DNA of 35,426 bases from Legionella brunensis (lineage in GTDB: Bacteria; Pseudomonadota; Gammaproteobacteria; Legionellales; Legionellaceae): assembly GCF_001467025.1 (NCBI RefSeq), contig NZ_LNXV01000033.1, forward strand, positions 79,166 to 114,591. The letters run 5' to 3'. The position numbers and the translations under genes were made by a program. This document shows positions 27,695 to 35,426 of the stretch, one piece after another. The notes beneath the pieces are model-generated. The model was not told the DNA's origin. It saw nothing but the letters and a program-made list of their open reading frames with translations, and made no database searches. Positions within the stretch are counted from its first letter, which is position 1. The number at the start of each line of letters is the position of its first letter.

Positions 27695-27729
27695 AAAACC
27701 ATAGGTTGATGTGACCTGTGGTTTTTTTT
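27695..27729 (+). terminator. Intrinsic terminator of ctpA
   Basis: AAAACCATAGGT and ACCTGTGGTTTT form a stem with one G-U pair and an 8-nt loop, followed by eight T residues (27722-27729). The A run on the other side could let it work in both directions. Confidence 0.9.
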
Positions 27730-27800
27730 ACTGTTAATAATTGGCTTACCTCCCACATTTTATGAGATAATTCTAGCTTGTGATTTATTTTTAAAGTTTT

Positions 27801-29279
27801 ATGCGTTTTTTCAAAATTTTCTCTCTTCTCGCGCTGTTGGATTACCAATCTCTAGTTTTTGCTAATATTGACAGTCAATTTAATCACATTAAAAAAGACC
27901 CTAATGCTTTATATGCTTTTTTAAAAGCAATGCCTAAAGGGGGAGAATTGCATTATCACTTAGCCGGCGGCGCATATCCTGAAACAATGCTGGAGCAAGC
28001 CAGTCGAGGAAAATATTGTCTAAACCAAGACACTTTTGCATTAACTAAAATTATCGAAGATTGTCATGGAGTGCCCATTCAAGAGCTAACTAATCAACCT
28101 GAAATTTACGAAAAAACCATTGAAGCTTGGTCCATGAAAAATTTTCATTCCCAACGAGAATCAGGGCATGATCATTTCTTTAATAGTTTTAATAAATTTA
28201 TGCCGGTTGTTATCGGCTATAGCCCAGAATTACTCGCAGAAATTATGCAACGGGCTGCAGAGCAACATGAACAATATCTGGAAGTTATGATTTTACCTGA
28301 TAATGCCAACTCAACCAGTTTTGGTACCCCGCAGTTATTGAGTGCTCCCCTGACTACAGTCAAAGAACAACTATTGGCAAACCCCGACTTTCAAAAAAAT
28401 ATTCAATTCACAATTGCTGAAGCCACATCTCTTTTGGAAAAAACTAGAAATAACTTAGGTTGTGAACAAAAACCCAGCCAAAACGTTTGCCAATTGACTG
28501 TGAAATTTCAATATTATGTACTGCGCGAGCAACCTTTGGAAAAAGTATTTTCTCAGGCCCTTAATGGTTTTGCAGCAGCAGCAAAGTCTAAAGATCTTGT
28601 TGCTATTAATTTAGTACAACCCGAAGATGGCTTTATTTCTCTGCGAGATTACCACAAACAGATGGAAATTTTTGCTTTCTTGCATAAAGCGTATCCTACT
28701 GTTCATCTCAGTTTACACGCAGGCGAGCTAGCACCCAGTGATGTACTGCCTACTGCATTGAATTTTCACATTAGTGAGGCTGTCAACATTGCGCATGCAG
28801 AGCGCATTGGACACGGTGTCGATATCGCATATGAAGATAATGCCGAGGAACTTTTAAAATATATGGCCAATAAAAAGATTGCCGTGGAAATCAATTTAAC
28901 CAGTAATCGTAAGATTCTTAATATTTTTGGGAAAAAACACCCTTTGCGCTACTACTTAGCCCATAAAGTACCCGTCGTGCTCTCTACCGATGATGAAGGT
29001 ATATTACGTACTAATTTGACCCAAGAATATGTAGAGGCAGTACTCAATCATGATATTGACTATCCAACCCTAAAAATGATTAATCGTAATGCCCTAACTT
29101 ACAGTTTCTTACCCGGCAAAAGTTTGTGGCTTGATCCAGCAAACACGAAACCCGTCAAAGAATGCGAAGCTCGACACAGCTCAAATTGCCTTGAGTTTAT
29201 CAAGACAAGTGAGAAAGCAAAGCTCCAATGGCAGTTGGAAGAAAAATTAGCGCAATTTGAAAAAACGTATGAACAGTAA
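27801..29279 (+). CDS. Exported adenosine deaminase-like metallohydrolase
   Basis: A 492-residue protein with a signal peptide (cleavage near SLVFA-N) and the TIM-barrel motifs of adenosine deaminase: zinc ligands H51 and H53 (ELHYHLAGG), H306 and catalytic E309 (LHAGE), H338 (IGHGVDI), and D397-D398 (LSTDDEG). It therefore probably deaminates adenosine or a related nucleoside outside the cytoplasm, like secreted ADGF/CECR1-type enzymes. A long insert (about 75-240) sets it apart from 330-residue cytosolic enzymes. It stands alone between the ctpA terminator and a convergent hydrolase gene. In an intracellular bacterium it might supply inosine or alter host adenosine signalling; that is inference. 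Confidence 0.88.
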   Translation: MRFFKIFSLLALLDYQSLVFANIDSQFNHIKKDPNALYAFLKAMPKGGELHYHLAGGAYPETMLEQASRGKYCLNQDTFALTKIIEDCHGVPIQELTNQPEIYEKTIEAWSMKNFHSQRESGHDHFFNSFNKFMPVVIGYSPELLAEIMQRAAEQHEQYLEVMILPDNANSTSFGTPQLLSAPLTTVKEQLLANPDFQKNIQFTIAEATSLLEKTRNNLGCEQKPSQNVCQLTVKFQYYVLREQPLEKVFSQALNGFAAAAKSKDLVAINLVQPEDGFISLRDYHKQMEIFAFLHKAYPTVHLSLHAGELAPSDVLPTALNFHISEAVNIAHAERIGHGVDIAYEDNAEELLKYMANKKIAVEINLTSNRKILNIFGKKHPLRYYLAHKVPVVLSTDDEGILRTNLTQEYVEAVLNHDIDYPTLKMINRNALTYSFLPGKSLWLDPANTKPVKECEARHSSNCLEFIKTSEKAKLQWQLEEKLAQFEKTYEQ

Positions 29280-29293
29280 ATTTGCTAAGACTA

Positions 29294-30178
29294 TTAGCTA
29301 GAGCCTAAGCCATATGCAGCTCGTTTTTCTTCATTTTCTACTGTAAGTGGTGACAACTTTGCATTTATTGGATGAGTTTTTTTAGGCAGTAATATTTCAC
29401 CAAGTTTGAGTAATCCATTATGGATATAACGGACTAACCGATGCGAAGACATAATTGATAGATGACCATGACGATCAAATATCACCTTAGAATCAGGTTC
29501 CTTCGCCACATAATCTGCAACGTAAGCTGCCTCAGGCAAGACAACAGCATCCTGTTTTGCAGCGATGAAACGGTATTTATCACTAGTTTCGCTAATGCTT
29601 TGATTAAGCTCCTTTAATAAATCACTATTAATTTCCATCTGAGCCACAGAAGTAGAAAATAAAGACAGTGGTCTTATTGCCAAATAAGAGCCACCAAAAG
29701 GCGCACAAATGGAATACAGTAAATGAACGTTAATCCCGAATTGTGATGCGCGATATTGAGCCGCATGAGCAGTTATTACTCCGCCTCTTGAATGCCCCAT
29801 AAAAATGACATGCTTATGACCATTTTCTACTACTTTTTTGATTAATTCTTTGGAGAAATATTTAATCCCTTTCCCTTGATACCTACTATCAAAAGCAACT
29901 AAATGAATGGCTGAAATATAATCGGGAAGCCCTTCTTGCATGAGTCGTTCAGCTATCCGCGAAAAGGAACCAGGTTGATCAGCAGTGCCATGCACACAAT
30001 AAATAACAACCCCTTGTCGAAGAGTAGGATCATCAGTATCAGGCGCTTTAAAGTTAGGGTTATGGTAGATGATGTCGCCAGACATGAGCGTCGTAAGCCA
30101 ATAGTAAGTATGTGCTATAGCACCTGTTGTGCTTACTGGTTGCTTATCTTGGATAAATTTCCAAAAAGAAGAAAACAT
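29294..30178 (-). CDS. Alpha/beta hydrolase (lipase-like)
   Basis: A 294-residue protein from the start MFSSFWKFIQ, preceded by GGGAGG at good distance. An in-frame ATG 21 bp upstream lacks this. The alpha/beta-hydrolase elements are visible: oxyanion loop VHGTADQPGS (about 62-71), nucleophile elbow GHSRGG with S130, acid candidate D210 (AAKQDAVV) and His candidate H237 or H239 (DRHGHL). There is no clear signal peptide. The substrate is unknown, and a lipase or esterase is likely. The first 16 codons and upstream region (30131-30333) are duplicated at 33319-33520. Confidence 0.85.
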   Translation of the reverse strand: MFSSFWKFIQDKQPVSTTGAIAHTYYWLTTLMSGDIIYHNPNFKAPDTDDPTLRQGVVIYCVHGTADQPGSFSRIAERLMQEGLPDYISAIHLVAFDSRYQGKGIKYFSKELIKKVVENGHKHVIFMGHSRGGVITAHAAQYRASQFGINVHLLYSICAPFGGSYLAIRPLSLFSTSVAQMEINSDLLKELNQSISETSDKYRFIAAKQDAVVLPEAAYVADYVAKEPDSKVIFDRHGHLSIMSSHRLVRYIHNGLLKLGEILLPKKTHPINAKLSPLTVENEEKRAAYGLGSS

Positions 30179-30333
30179 GTCAACCTCCCTATTGAGCAAT
30201 TCCTATGATGATTGGACAATCCTTAATTTCACAAAGCCAACAATTTACATCGTAACGAATATTAACCGCCCTGGGAAGTTACACTTTGTCGTATAAACAG
30301 TTTGTATTTGAGATTTTTGAACAATCACAGAAT
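30131..30333. repeat. 203-bp direct repeat, copy 1
   Basis: It matches 33319-33520 with about 10 substitutions and one single-base indel, roughly 95% identical. It covers the first 16 codons of the hydrolase, its RBS and its upstream region. Similarity stops sharply at CACAGAAT. Confidence 0.92.
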
Positions 30334-30437
30334 TATACGCACCAGAAAAAGAACAGAGGGTCAATGTGGACCCAGTCCTAGAATCTATTTTACTAGTTGG
30401 CAACATAACGTAAATTAGGGAGTAACGATTAGCATTT

Positions 30438-31151
30438 TTATATACAAACAGTATTTAACTTGACGTTCACAAGTTCTGATGTAGGCTCAGAACTTTGAAA
30501 GGCGATGGGTTTATATATTCTTGATATTGAAAAAAAACAGGGAAATTTAAATAGTTTTTCCATAGGTTTTTTCCAGTTAAATATTTTCTGATGATTGCCA
30601 TCATAACCAATATTATTAAATATTATAGTTGCCATTCTAATCAACGTCGTTCCGGGACACCAGTTTGTGCCCAAATAGCTAATAATAGTTAGTATCAGTT
30701 CAGTAGGCAGCGAAACCAATGGACTTGCCACCTGCCCTCTACCCTGTGCCAGAACACTCAATGTTAGCGCTAATTTGCTGATTTTCTCTTGAAAATTTGC
30801 AGCCATTTTTTGATCAAGACGTTTGCGTGTAGCAAACGTATAGGTATTGCCTTGTATATTGATAGCATCAACATCGTTATTTTCAATAAACGCTTTAATT
30901 CCTTTATCAGAAATATGATTGTGACTTATATTTAATTCACTAACCCGAAGCTGGCTCGCTAATAAGCATGCACCTTCATCACCCAACTTGTTATTTGCCA
31001 GATTTAATCGCGCTAAATGGGTATTAGAAACAAGCGCCTTTAATAGCATTTGAATATCAACTACAGTGAGCTGCTGATTACTAAGGTCTAAGGTGCTTAA
31101 ATGTCTAGAGTTACGGGCTAGATCTTGCAAAATTTCCTGTTTAATAGGCAT
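30438..31151 (-). CDS. Leucine-rich repeat protein with F-box-like motif; candidate effector
   Basis: A 237-residue protein. Residues about 17-95 carry three ribonuclease-inhibitor-type leucine-rich repeats (LSTLDLSNQQLT, LARLNLANNKLGDEGA, VSELNISHNHISDKG). Residues 148-160 (LPTELILTIISYL), followed by a hydrophobic helix, match the F-box pattern. F-box proteins bind SKP1 of eukaryotic SCF ubiquitin ligases, which bacteria lack, so a role inside a host cell is likely. There is no signal peptide. GGAG lies 8 bp before the ATG. The C-terminal 50 residues show no motif. It is divergent from the kinase gene and lies inside the repeat-bracketed cassette. F-box activity is inference. Confidence 0.8.
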   Translation of the reverse strand: MPIKQEILQDLARNSRHLSTLDLSNQQLTVVDIQMLLKALVSNTHLARLNLANNKLGDEGACLLASQLRVSELNISHNHISDKGIKAFIENNDVDAINIQGNTYTFATRKRLDQKMAANFQEKISKLALTLSVLAQGRGQVASPLVSLPTELILTIISYLGTNWCPGTTLIRMATIIFNNIGYDGNHQKIFNWKKPMEKLFKFPCFFSISRIYKPIAFQSSEPTSELVNVKLNTVCI

Positions 31152-31294
31152 GCCATGTACTCCATTTTTAATGAGATTTTGTGAGTTTTGTCAGGATCTC
31201 AGTCCAATTTAGATCCAAAAACAATCATGATGTAAATTTATTTTACATTTTACAGCTATACTTCTTCATATATATTTACTTTCAGATAAATAAT

Positions 31295-32842
31295 ATGTTT
31301 AGTAAGCTATTCTTCCCTCTCTCCAAAAAAGTACCTCAGAGTGTTAATATTCAACCTGATATTATACAGCAAAAAGCCCTAATTGATCAAAATTTACCCT
31401 TGCTTAATGACATTCAAATCCAAAAAATAACACAACGTATCAAAGAAACCCCCACCCCACCGCCTTTCTGCTTGAATAGTACGCCCGATGTGCCTTTTAG
31501 AATATTACATGATGGCACCAATACATATGTTTTATCAGACATTATTTTGGGTGCAGGCGGTGAAGGTATTATGAGGGCAGGACAATTGATTGACGCAAGC
31601 GGTAAGTCTAGTTGGCTTGCAATTAAAGAATGTTTTCCGGGTAAGGAAATGCGTGATATGGTTATACTCCTCATTACTGACGAAAATAAATTTTTGGAAA
31701 ATTATGAGCACTCACTACGAATAATGTACACGAATAAACATCCAAACACTGATTATGACGAATTATCTCAAAAGGAATTAATAGAATTTTTTAGACAACA
31801 ACTATCAACTGAAATAACGCCTGTGACCAAAGAAAGATCATTACAAGATGCCATGAAAAATATAACCATACTTAACGATTTGAACATTCCTGCAACAGTC
31901 TTTGCTACCGATATCTTAGTCTATTTCACCATGCCATTGCTGCGTGGCGAGGATTTAGTCATGCTCAGTGGAGCGAAAGAAAAAAATCCATCCGGCGTAT
32001 TTGACGAGCTTATTGAAGCTGCTCAAAAGAATCCAGATGCAACTAAACTATATGGGTCTTTTGTAACAAGTTATGCACACGTAATAGATAGTATTATCGA
32101 ACAAATATCAGAATTCCATAGGAAGAATTATCTCCACCGCGATATTAAACCCCATAATTTGATGCTTTTGGATACTGGAAAAGTACAACTAATAGATTTT
32201 GGCTCATCAGTTAAGATGCATCAAGGAGTCTACACGGCTAATGATACAGCCGTTTGCACACCTGCGTACGCATCACCACAACAAGCAGAGTTTGCAGAAC
32301 TCCATCCCAAAGATGATTATAACTTTACACGAGCAGATGATATATACAGCCTAGGGATAACCCTCCAAGAATTGCATGCAAAACGAGTGATTGAAGCGAT
32401 ATTTAAATTGTATCCAGATTTAGAAAGTAAATTTACTGGGATGCAACAAGCTTTAACTGACTTAAATGCTTATGAACCTAAAACTCGCATGGATGCGATG
32501 GATTTCTTGGATGAAAATTTCAAGCATCTTACACAAGCCCTGGAGGTTAAGCAAGGATTGCAATTACAACATGATGACAATCACGATAAATTAATAGCGA
32601 GTATTGAACGTTACCGACTCGCTTGTTATGAAAGCAGCAGTCAAAGTAACGACGTGAACCTAATGATTGACGGTAAAGAATTTTCGTCTAAGTTTGCACA
32701 TGATTTGTTAATGGGAGATCTAAGTAGTGAGACTATTGCAAATAACTTATTAACTATAAGAGAACAATATGAAGCGAATCCTCAAATGACAGCTAAGGAC
32801 ATTATGACCACGATGGATAACCTCAGTTTCACGAGGACATAA
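31295..32842 (+). CDS. Eukaryotic-like Ser/Thr protein kinase; candidate effector
   Basis: The chosen start MFSKLFFPLSKK gives 515 residues. An earlier in-frame ATG at 31181 adds a hydrophobic 38-residue extension with little support. Kinase motifs by residue from the chosen start: glycine loop GAGGEG 86-91, ATP Lys K111 (AIKE), catalytic loop HRDIKPHN 281-288, DFG 301-303, a TPAYASPQQA activation-segment end, and DDIYSLGITLQEL for subdomain IX. All catalytic residues are present, so it should be active. The helical C-terminal part (about 405-515) has no recognised domain. No transmembrane or extracellular sensor domain is seen, unlike PknB-type bacterial kinases, which fits a translocated effector. 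It is divergent from the LRR gene. Confidence 0.88.
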   Translation: MFSKLFFPLSKKVPQSVNIQPDIIQQKALIDQNLPLLNDIQIQKITQRIKETPTPPPFCLNSTPDVPFRILHDGTNTYVLSDIILGAGGEGIMRAGQLIDASGKSSWLAIKECFPGKEMRDMVILLITDENKFLENYEHSLRIMYTNKHPNTDYDELSQKELIEFFRQQLSTEITPVTKERSLQDAMKNITILNDLNIPATVFATDILVYFTMPLLRGEDLVMLSGAKEKNPSGVFDELIEAAQKNPDATKLYGSFVTSYAHVIDSIIEQISEFHRKNYLHRDIKPHNLMLLDTGKVQLIDFGSSVKMHQGVYTANDTAVCTPAYASPQQAEFAELHPKDDYNFTRADDIYSLGITLQELHAKRVIEAIFKLYPDLESKFTGMQQALTDLNAYEPKTRMDAMDFLDENFKHLTQALEVKQGLQLQHDDNHDKLIASIERYRLACYESSSQSNDVNLMIDGKEFSSKFAHDLLMGDLSSETIANNLLTIREQYEANPQMTAKDIMTTMDNLSFTRT

Positions 32843-32916
32843 ATCGTATTAAAGAGTTCTGTCGAAAATTTTTGCGTAATTGTAAATGACCCACTTAAGC
32901 AGACCTCATTAAACAT

Positions 32917-33318
32917 CTATAACAAATCAGCATAAGCATCGTAATTAAAATTGAAAATTGGCTTGAAATAATTTTTCTCAGTCGAGGATGGGCCATTTTC
33001 AGGTAATGTTTTTGAAAATCGTTTATACACAAAACCCAATCGATTAAGTGATTTGACCAGCGTATTATCACAAGCATACACACCTTGTTTTTCAAACCAA
33101 TCTCGCAATAGATTAATCTGCCATCCTGCTTCCTGATAGTCATATTGCTGAGGTGATTTTCCGAGTACCTCCTCAAGTTGAGATTCAATCATAGGTGCCT
33201 TCCTGGCCGGACGACCCGGTTGACTACGACTCTTAAGTTTATATAGCTCAATAGAACGCCGTAACAATACTGCATCACGACAAGGCCGCCCTGTGACAGC
33301 CCCAAACTCATTGCCGTG
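32917..33318 (-). pseudogene. Remnant of an IS630-like transposase
   Basis: On the minus strand a frame runs from the repeat boundary (about 33318) to a stop at 32917, without a proper ATG start. It reads EFGAVTGRPCRDAVLLRRS, then a winged-helix region (W..NLLRDWFEKQGV, SLNRLGFVYKRFSKTLPE) typical of the DNA-binding half of IS630-family transposases. The DDE catalytic half is absent. It is a truncated fossil at the edge of the duplicated repeat. The family is assigned by pattern, not by search. Confidence 0.65.
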
Positions 33319-33520
33319 GCTTACTGGTTGCTTATCTTGGATGAATTTCCAAAAAGAAGAAACATGTCAACCTCTCTATTGAGCAATTCCTGTGATGATT
33401 GGACAATCCTTAATTTCACACAGCCAACAATTTATATTGTAGCGAATATTAATCGCCCTGGAAGGTTACACTTTGTCGTATAAACAGTTTGTATTTGAGA
33501 TTTTTGAACAATCACAGAAT
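33319..33520. repeat. 203-bp direct repeat, copy 2
   Basis: It is about 95% identical to 30131-30333. Here the hydrolase codons are frameshifted by a missing A and lead into transposase debris, so this is the derived copy on that side. Its right end continues into the small frame at 33473 instead of ending. Confidence 0.92.
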
Positions 33521-33688
33521 AGACTTAGCGATCTTCTCGCAGATAGATTAAATGAAACTAAAGGGCATTTGAAAGAGCAGTTTTTTCTTAAGCATCCTAT
33601 AGATGTAGCTAACTGTTATGTGTTTAACTACTTTTTCCAGAGCATCTTAAATAAGAACTTTTCTTGTGAAGGGTATCTATTAATTTAG
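33473..33688 (+). CDS. Small hypothetical protein upstream of the histidine kinase
   Basis: A 71-residue frame that can start only at TTG (33473) and ends 11 bp before the kinase ATG. Its first 16 codons lie in repeat copy 2. In copy 1 the same frame is open but diverges after codon 16 and stops after 31 codons. No domain is recognised; the frame is Phe/Leu-rich with no clear signal. It may be a true short gene coupled to the kinase or a decayed N-terminus of something longer. Confidence 0.3.
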   Translation: MSYKQFVFEIFEQSQNRLSDLLADRLNETKGHLKEQFFLKHPIDVANCYVFNYFFQSILNKNFSCEGYLLI

Positions 33689-33699
33689 AGTGCATAGTG

Positions 33700-35322
33700 A
33701 TGAAATTTAATGTGTATTTTAAAATTTTGACTGCGTTCTTTGTGATTTTTTTAATTTTTGTTTTGGCATTTTTTAAATATTTAAATTCAGTTGAGACAGA
33801 GATAGTTATTAACGCGGGGAAAACGATGTCACAAGGGCTTTTAATTAGTTTAGAAAATGAATTAATTAAAAACCCGAAATCAAATTGGGATGACATAATA
33901 AAGAAAAAGACAGATAATCTTGTTCATCTTAGAGCAATCGACAGTCTAAAACTTACCTCGACGCAGAATAACGAATTAAATAATGGTGAGATAATTTTCT
34001 TATCAGGTACAACTTATCAATTTCTCAACTTGGTCATTGTACAACATACAGCGTATAAAAAGATTGGTAATACCTCATACGCATTAGCTTATTATTTTTC
34101 AGACCCAGACCAAGTCATTTTTTATTACATGAACCCTGCTTTAAAACAAATCGTTGAACATTTATTACTAAGGCCAAAAAATACGTGGAATAAAGAAATA
34201 TTAAAACTAGAAAAAATATATGGCTTTCCCCTCCATCTTTATAAAACCAAGAGTAAAGACTTGCCAAGGAATATAGCTAATTCTTTATCAACAAAGCGTC
34301 TAGTATTTGAAACAAATAAAAACTCATCACAAATTAGTATTGTCTATTATAGTTTTAGTGGTGGAATACTCAAAATTGGCCCGCTCAGCTATTTACCAAT
34401 TACGGCAAGAATTAGTGATGTAATGAATTATTTTATAATAGCTTTCTTTTTCTTATCTCTTTGTCTTATTACATTTTTCTCACTGCTTTTTGTGAGGAAT
34501 ATGAAGAAGGTATATCAGATAACTAAAAATTTTAGTCAAGGTAATTTTGACTTTCATCGGAAAATAGGCACTACCTCTGTTTTGTATGGACTTTATATAA
34601 ATATCATTCACATGGGTAAACGATTAAAAGAACTAATTGAATCACATAAACAAATGTGCCGATTTGTCGCGCATGAAATTAGAACTCCTTTGTCAACCAT
34701 ACAAATGGCGACGGATAGTATTAAAAGGAAAAATGCAGCGGATGCCTTACTCAATAAACAAGTGAGCAGCATACAAGAAGATATTGCAGACATAAATCGC
34801 ATCGTCAGCACTTTTTTGATTTACTCAAAAATGCATTCAAGCGAATTAAAATTAAAAAAGTCCGAGACAGATATCATTGTTTGGTTAAGAAAGTTACTAG
34901 AGTCTTATTCTTCATCGATATTTGAAATTACATTTCATGTTAAAGAATTAAATTCTTTAAAGGCATATATAGATGAAAATATTTTAAAGCATGCTGTTAC
35001 TAATTTGATTACAAATGCCATGAAATTTGCAGTGTGTCATATTGCTTTAACTATTTTTCTGGATGATAGTCATATTGTAATTCACGTAGATGATGATGGC
35101 CCTGGCTTGCCCAATGATGGCGTGGATGACATTTTTTCTGAATATACGATTGCCGAAGGCGCCGAAATTGGAGATAAACATATTGGGTTAGGATTAGCTA
35201 TTGTTAAAAAAGTTGTTAATCTCCACGGAGGAAAGGTCATAGCTACACAATCACCAACATTAAAAGGCGCTAGATTCACAATGGTATTTCCACAATATTC
35301 TTATGAATGTCAACAACCATAA
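33700..35322 (+). CDS. Sensor histidine kinase
   Basis: A 540-residue membrane kinase (a GTG start one codon earlier is possible). The first membrane helix spans about 8-27, a periplasmic sensor domain about 28-240, and the second helix about 245-266, followed by a short linker. The dimerisation and phosphoacceptor segment has H325 in RFVAHEIRTPLS. The ATPase domain shows N box NLITNAMKF, G1 DDDGPGLP and G2 GLGLAIVKKVV. All catalytic boxes are intact. The signal sensed is unknown. No response regulator is visible before the window end, so the partner lies beyond or elsewhere. The upstream region includes repeat copy 2. Confidence 0.92.
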   Translation: MKFNVYFKILTAFFVIFLIFVLAFFKYLNSVETEIVINAGKTMSQGLLISLENELIKNPKSNWDDIIKKKTDNLVHLRAIDSLKLTSTQNNELNNGEIIFLSGTTYQFLNLVIVQHTAYKKIGNTSYALAYYFSDPDQVIFYYMNPALKQIVEHLLLRPKNTWNKEILKLEKIYGFPLHLYKTKSKDLPRNIANSLSTKRLVFETNKNSSQISIVYYSFSGGILKIGPLSYLPITARISDVMNYFIIAFFFLSLCLITFFSLLFVRNMKKVYQITKNFSQGNFDFHRKIGTTSVLYGLYINIIHMGKRLKELIESHKQMCRFVAHEIRTPLSTIQMATDSIKRKNAADALLNKQVSSIQEDIADINRIVSTFLIYSKMHSSELKLKKSETDIIVWLRKLLESYSSSIFEITFHVKELNSLKAYIDENILKHAVTNLITNAMKFAVCHIALTIFLDDSHIVIHVDDDGPGLPNDGVDDIFSEYTIAEGAEIGDKHIGLGLAIVKKVVNLHGGKVIATQSPTLKGARFTMVFPQYSYECQQP

Positions 35323-35380
35323 AAATTACATTTTGCCGGGAGAGTGTTCATCTAACTGTGTCACCTCATTGATTATCTAA

Positions 35381-35424
35381 GTCTCAGGTTCATACGGTCT
35401 TCAAAATAAATATGAAGCTGAGAC
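35381..35424. repeat. Inverted repeat at the right window edge
   Basis: GTCTCAGGTTCAT (35381-35393) is inverted as ATGAAGCTGAGAC (35412-35424) with one mismatch and an 18-nt loop. There is no T tract within the window. It could be the histidine kinase terminator stem or an element end; the window stops too soon to tell. Confidence 0.5.
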
Positions 35425-35426
35425 GC

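Larger units (their letters stand above)
30334..33318. other. Three-kb effector-like cassette bracketed by direct repeats
   Basis: The segment between the two 203-bp repeats holds the LRR/F-box-like gene, the protein kinase gene and the IS630-like transposase remnant. The gene order suggests one acquired unit. The short palindrome GGGTCAATGTGGACCC (30358-30373) lies 25 bp inside the left edge. Confidence 0.5.

Noticed and set aside
32895-33188. 97-residue minus-strand frame with an internal Met start
   Set aside because: It lies in an alternative frame of the transposase remnant, and only the other frame gives the winged-helix pattern.
30438-33318. Toxin-antitoxin or defence island reading of the cassette
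   Set aside because: The LRR, F-box-like motif and kinase without a sensor domain point to host-directed effectors; no antitoxin-like or nuclease gene is present.

Overview
The window looks like a chromosomal segment of a Legionella-type gammaproteobacterium. The evidence is an AT-rich base composition, a full gammaproteobacterial core gene set, and several genes with eukaryotic-like domains (ankyrin, leucine-rich repeat with F-box, Ser/Thr kinase) of the kind that are Dot/Icm effectors in Legionellales. The assignment is by recognition of protein families, not by a database search, and no Dot/Icm gene lies in the window.

Left part (1-5.7 kb): the obgE / rpmA / rplU group on the minus strand, cut by the window edge inside obgE, and the divergent rplY, pth, ychF and ispB on the plus strand. 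ispB is followed after one base by tRNA-Pro(CGG).

Accessory part 1 (5.7-10.3 kb): the 3' end of the tRNA-Pro gene recurs as a degenerate 31-bp copy at 7534-7564 (25 of 31 identical), so 5709-7564 reads as a small genomic islet with a universal stress protein and an unrecognised protein that starts like a methyltransferase. Next to it is an 877-residue protein with an ankyrin-like segment and two HEPN-like domains, each with an R-x4-H motif. It is the strongest candidate for something undescribed.

Envelope block (10.5-23.1 kb, mostly minus strand): uppS, cdsA, rseP, bamA, skp, lpxD, fabZ, lpxA, then crcB, a DUF190 gene and serS. It supplies the lipid carrier, phospholipid precursor, outer-membrane protein assembly and lipid A synthesis. 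It is interrupted between bamA and skp by an opposite-strand FAD monooxygenase-like gene. A 141-bp palindrome sits between rseP and bamA.

Plus-strand block (23.4-29.3 kb): gpmI, an EnvC-type amidase activator and a CtpA-type protease, then a secreted adenosine deaminase-like enzyme.

Accessory part 2 (29.3-35.4 kb): an alpha/beta hydrolase, then a segment of about 3 kb (30334-33318) bracketed by two 203-bp direct repeats about 95% identical. It holds an LRR plus F-box-like protein, a Ser/Thr protein kinase and an IS630-like transposase remnant. Beyond it are a small reading frame and an orphan sensor histidine kinase. Intergenic regions throughout carry long inverted repeats that resemble dispersed palindromic elements.
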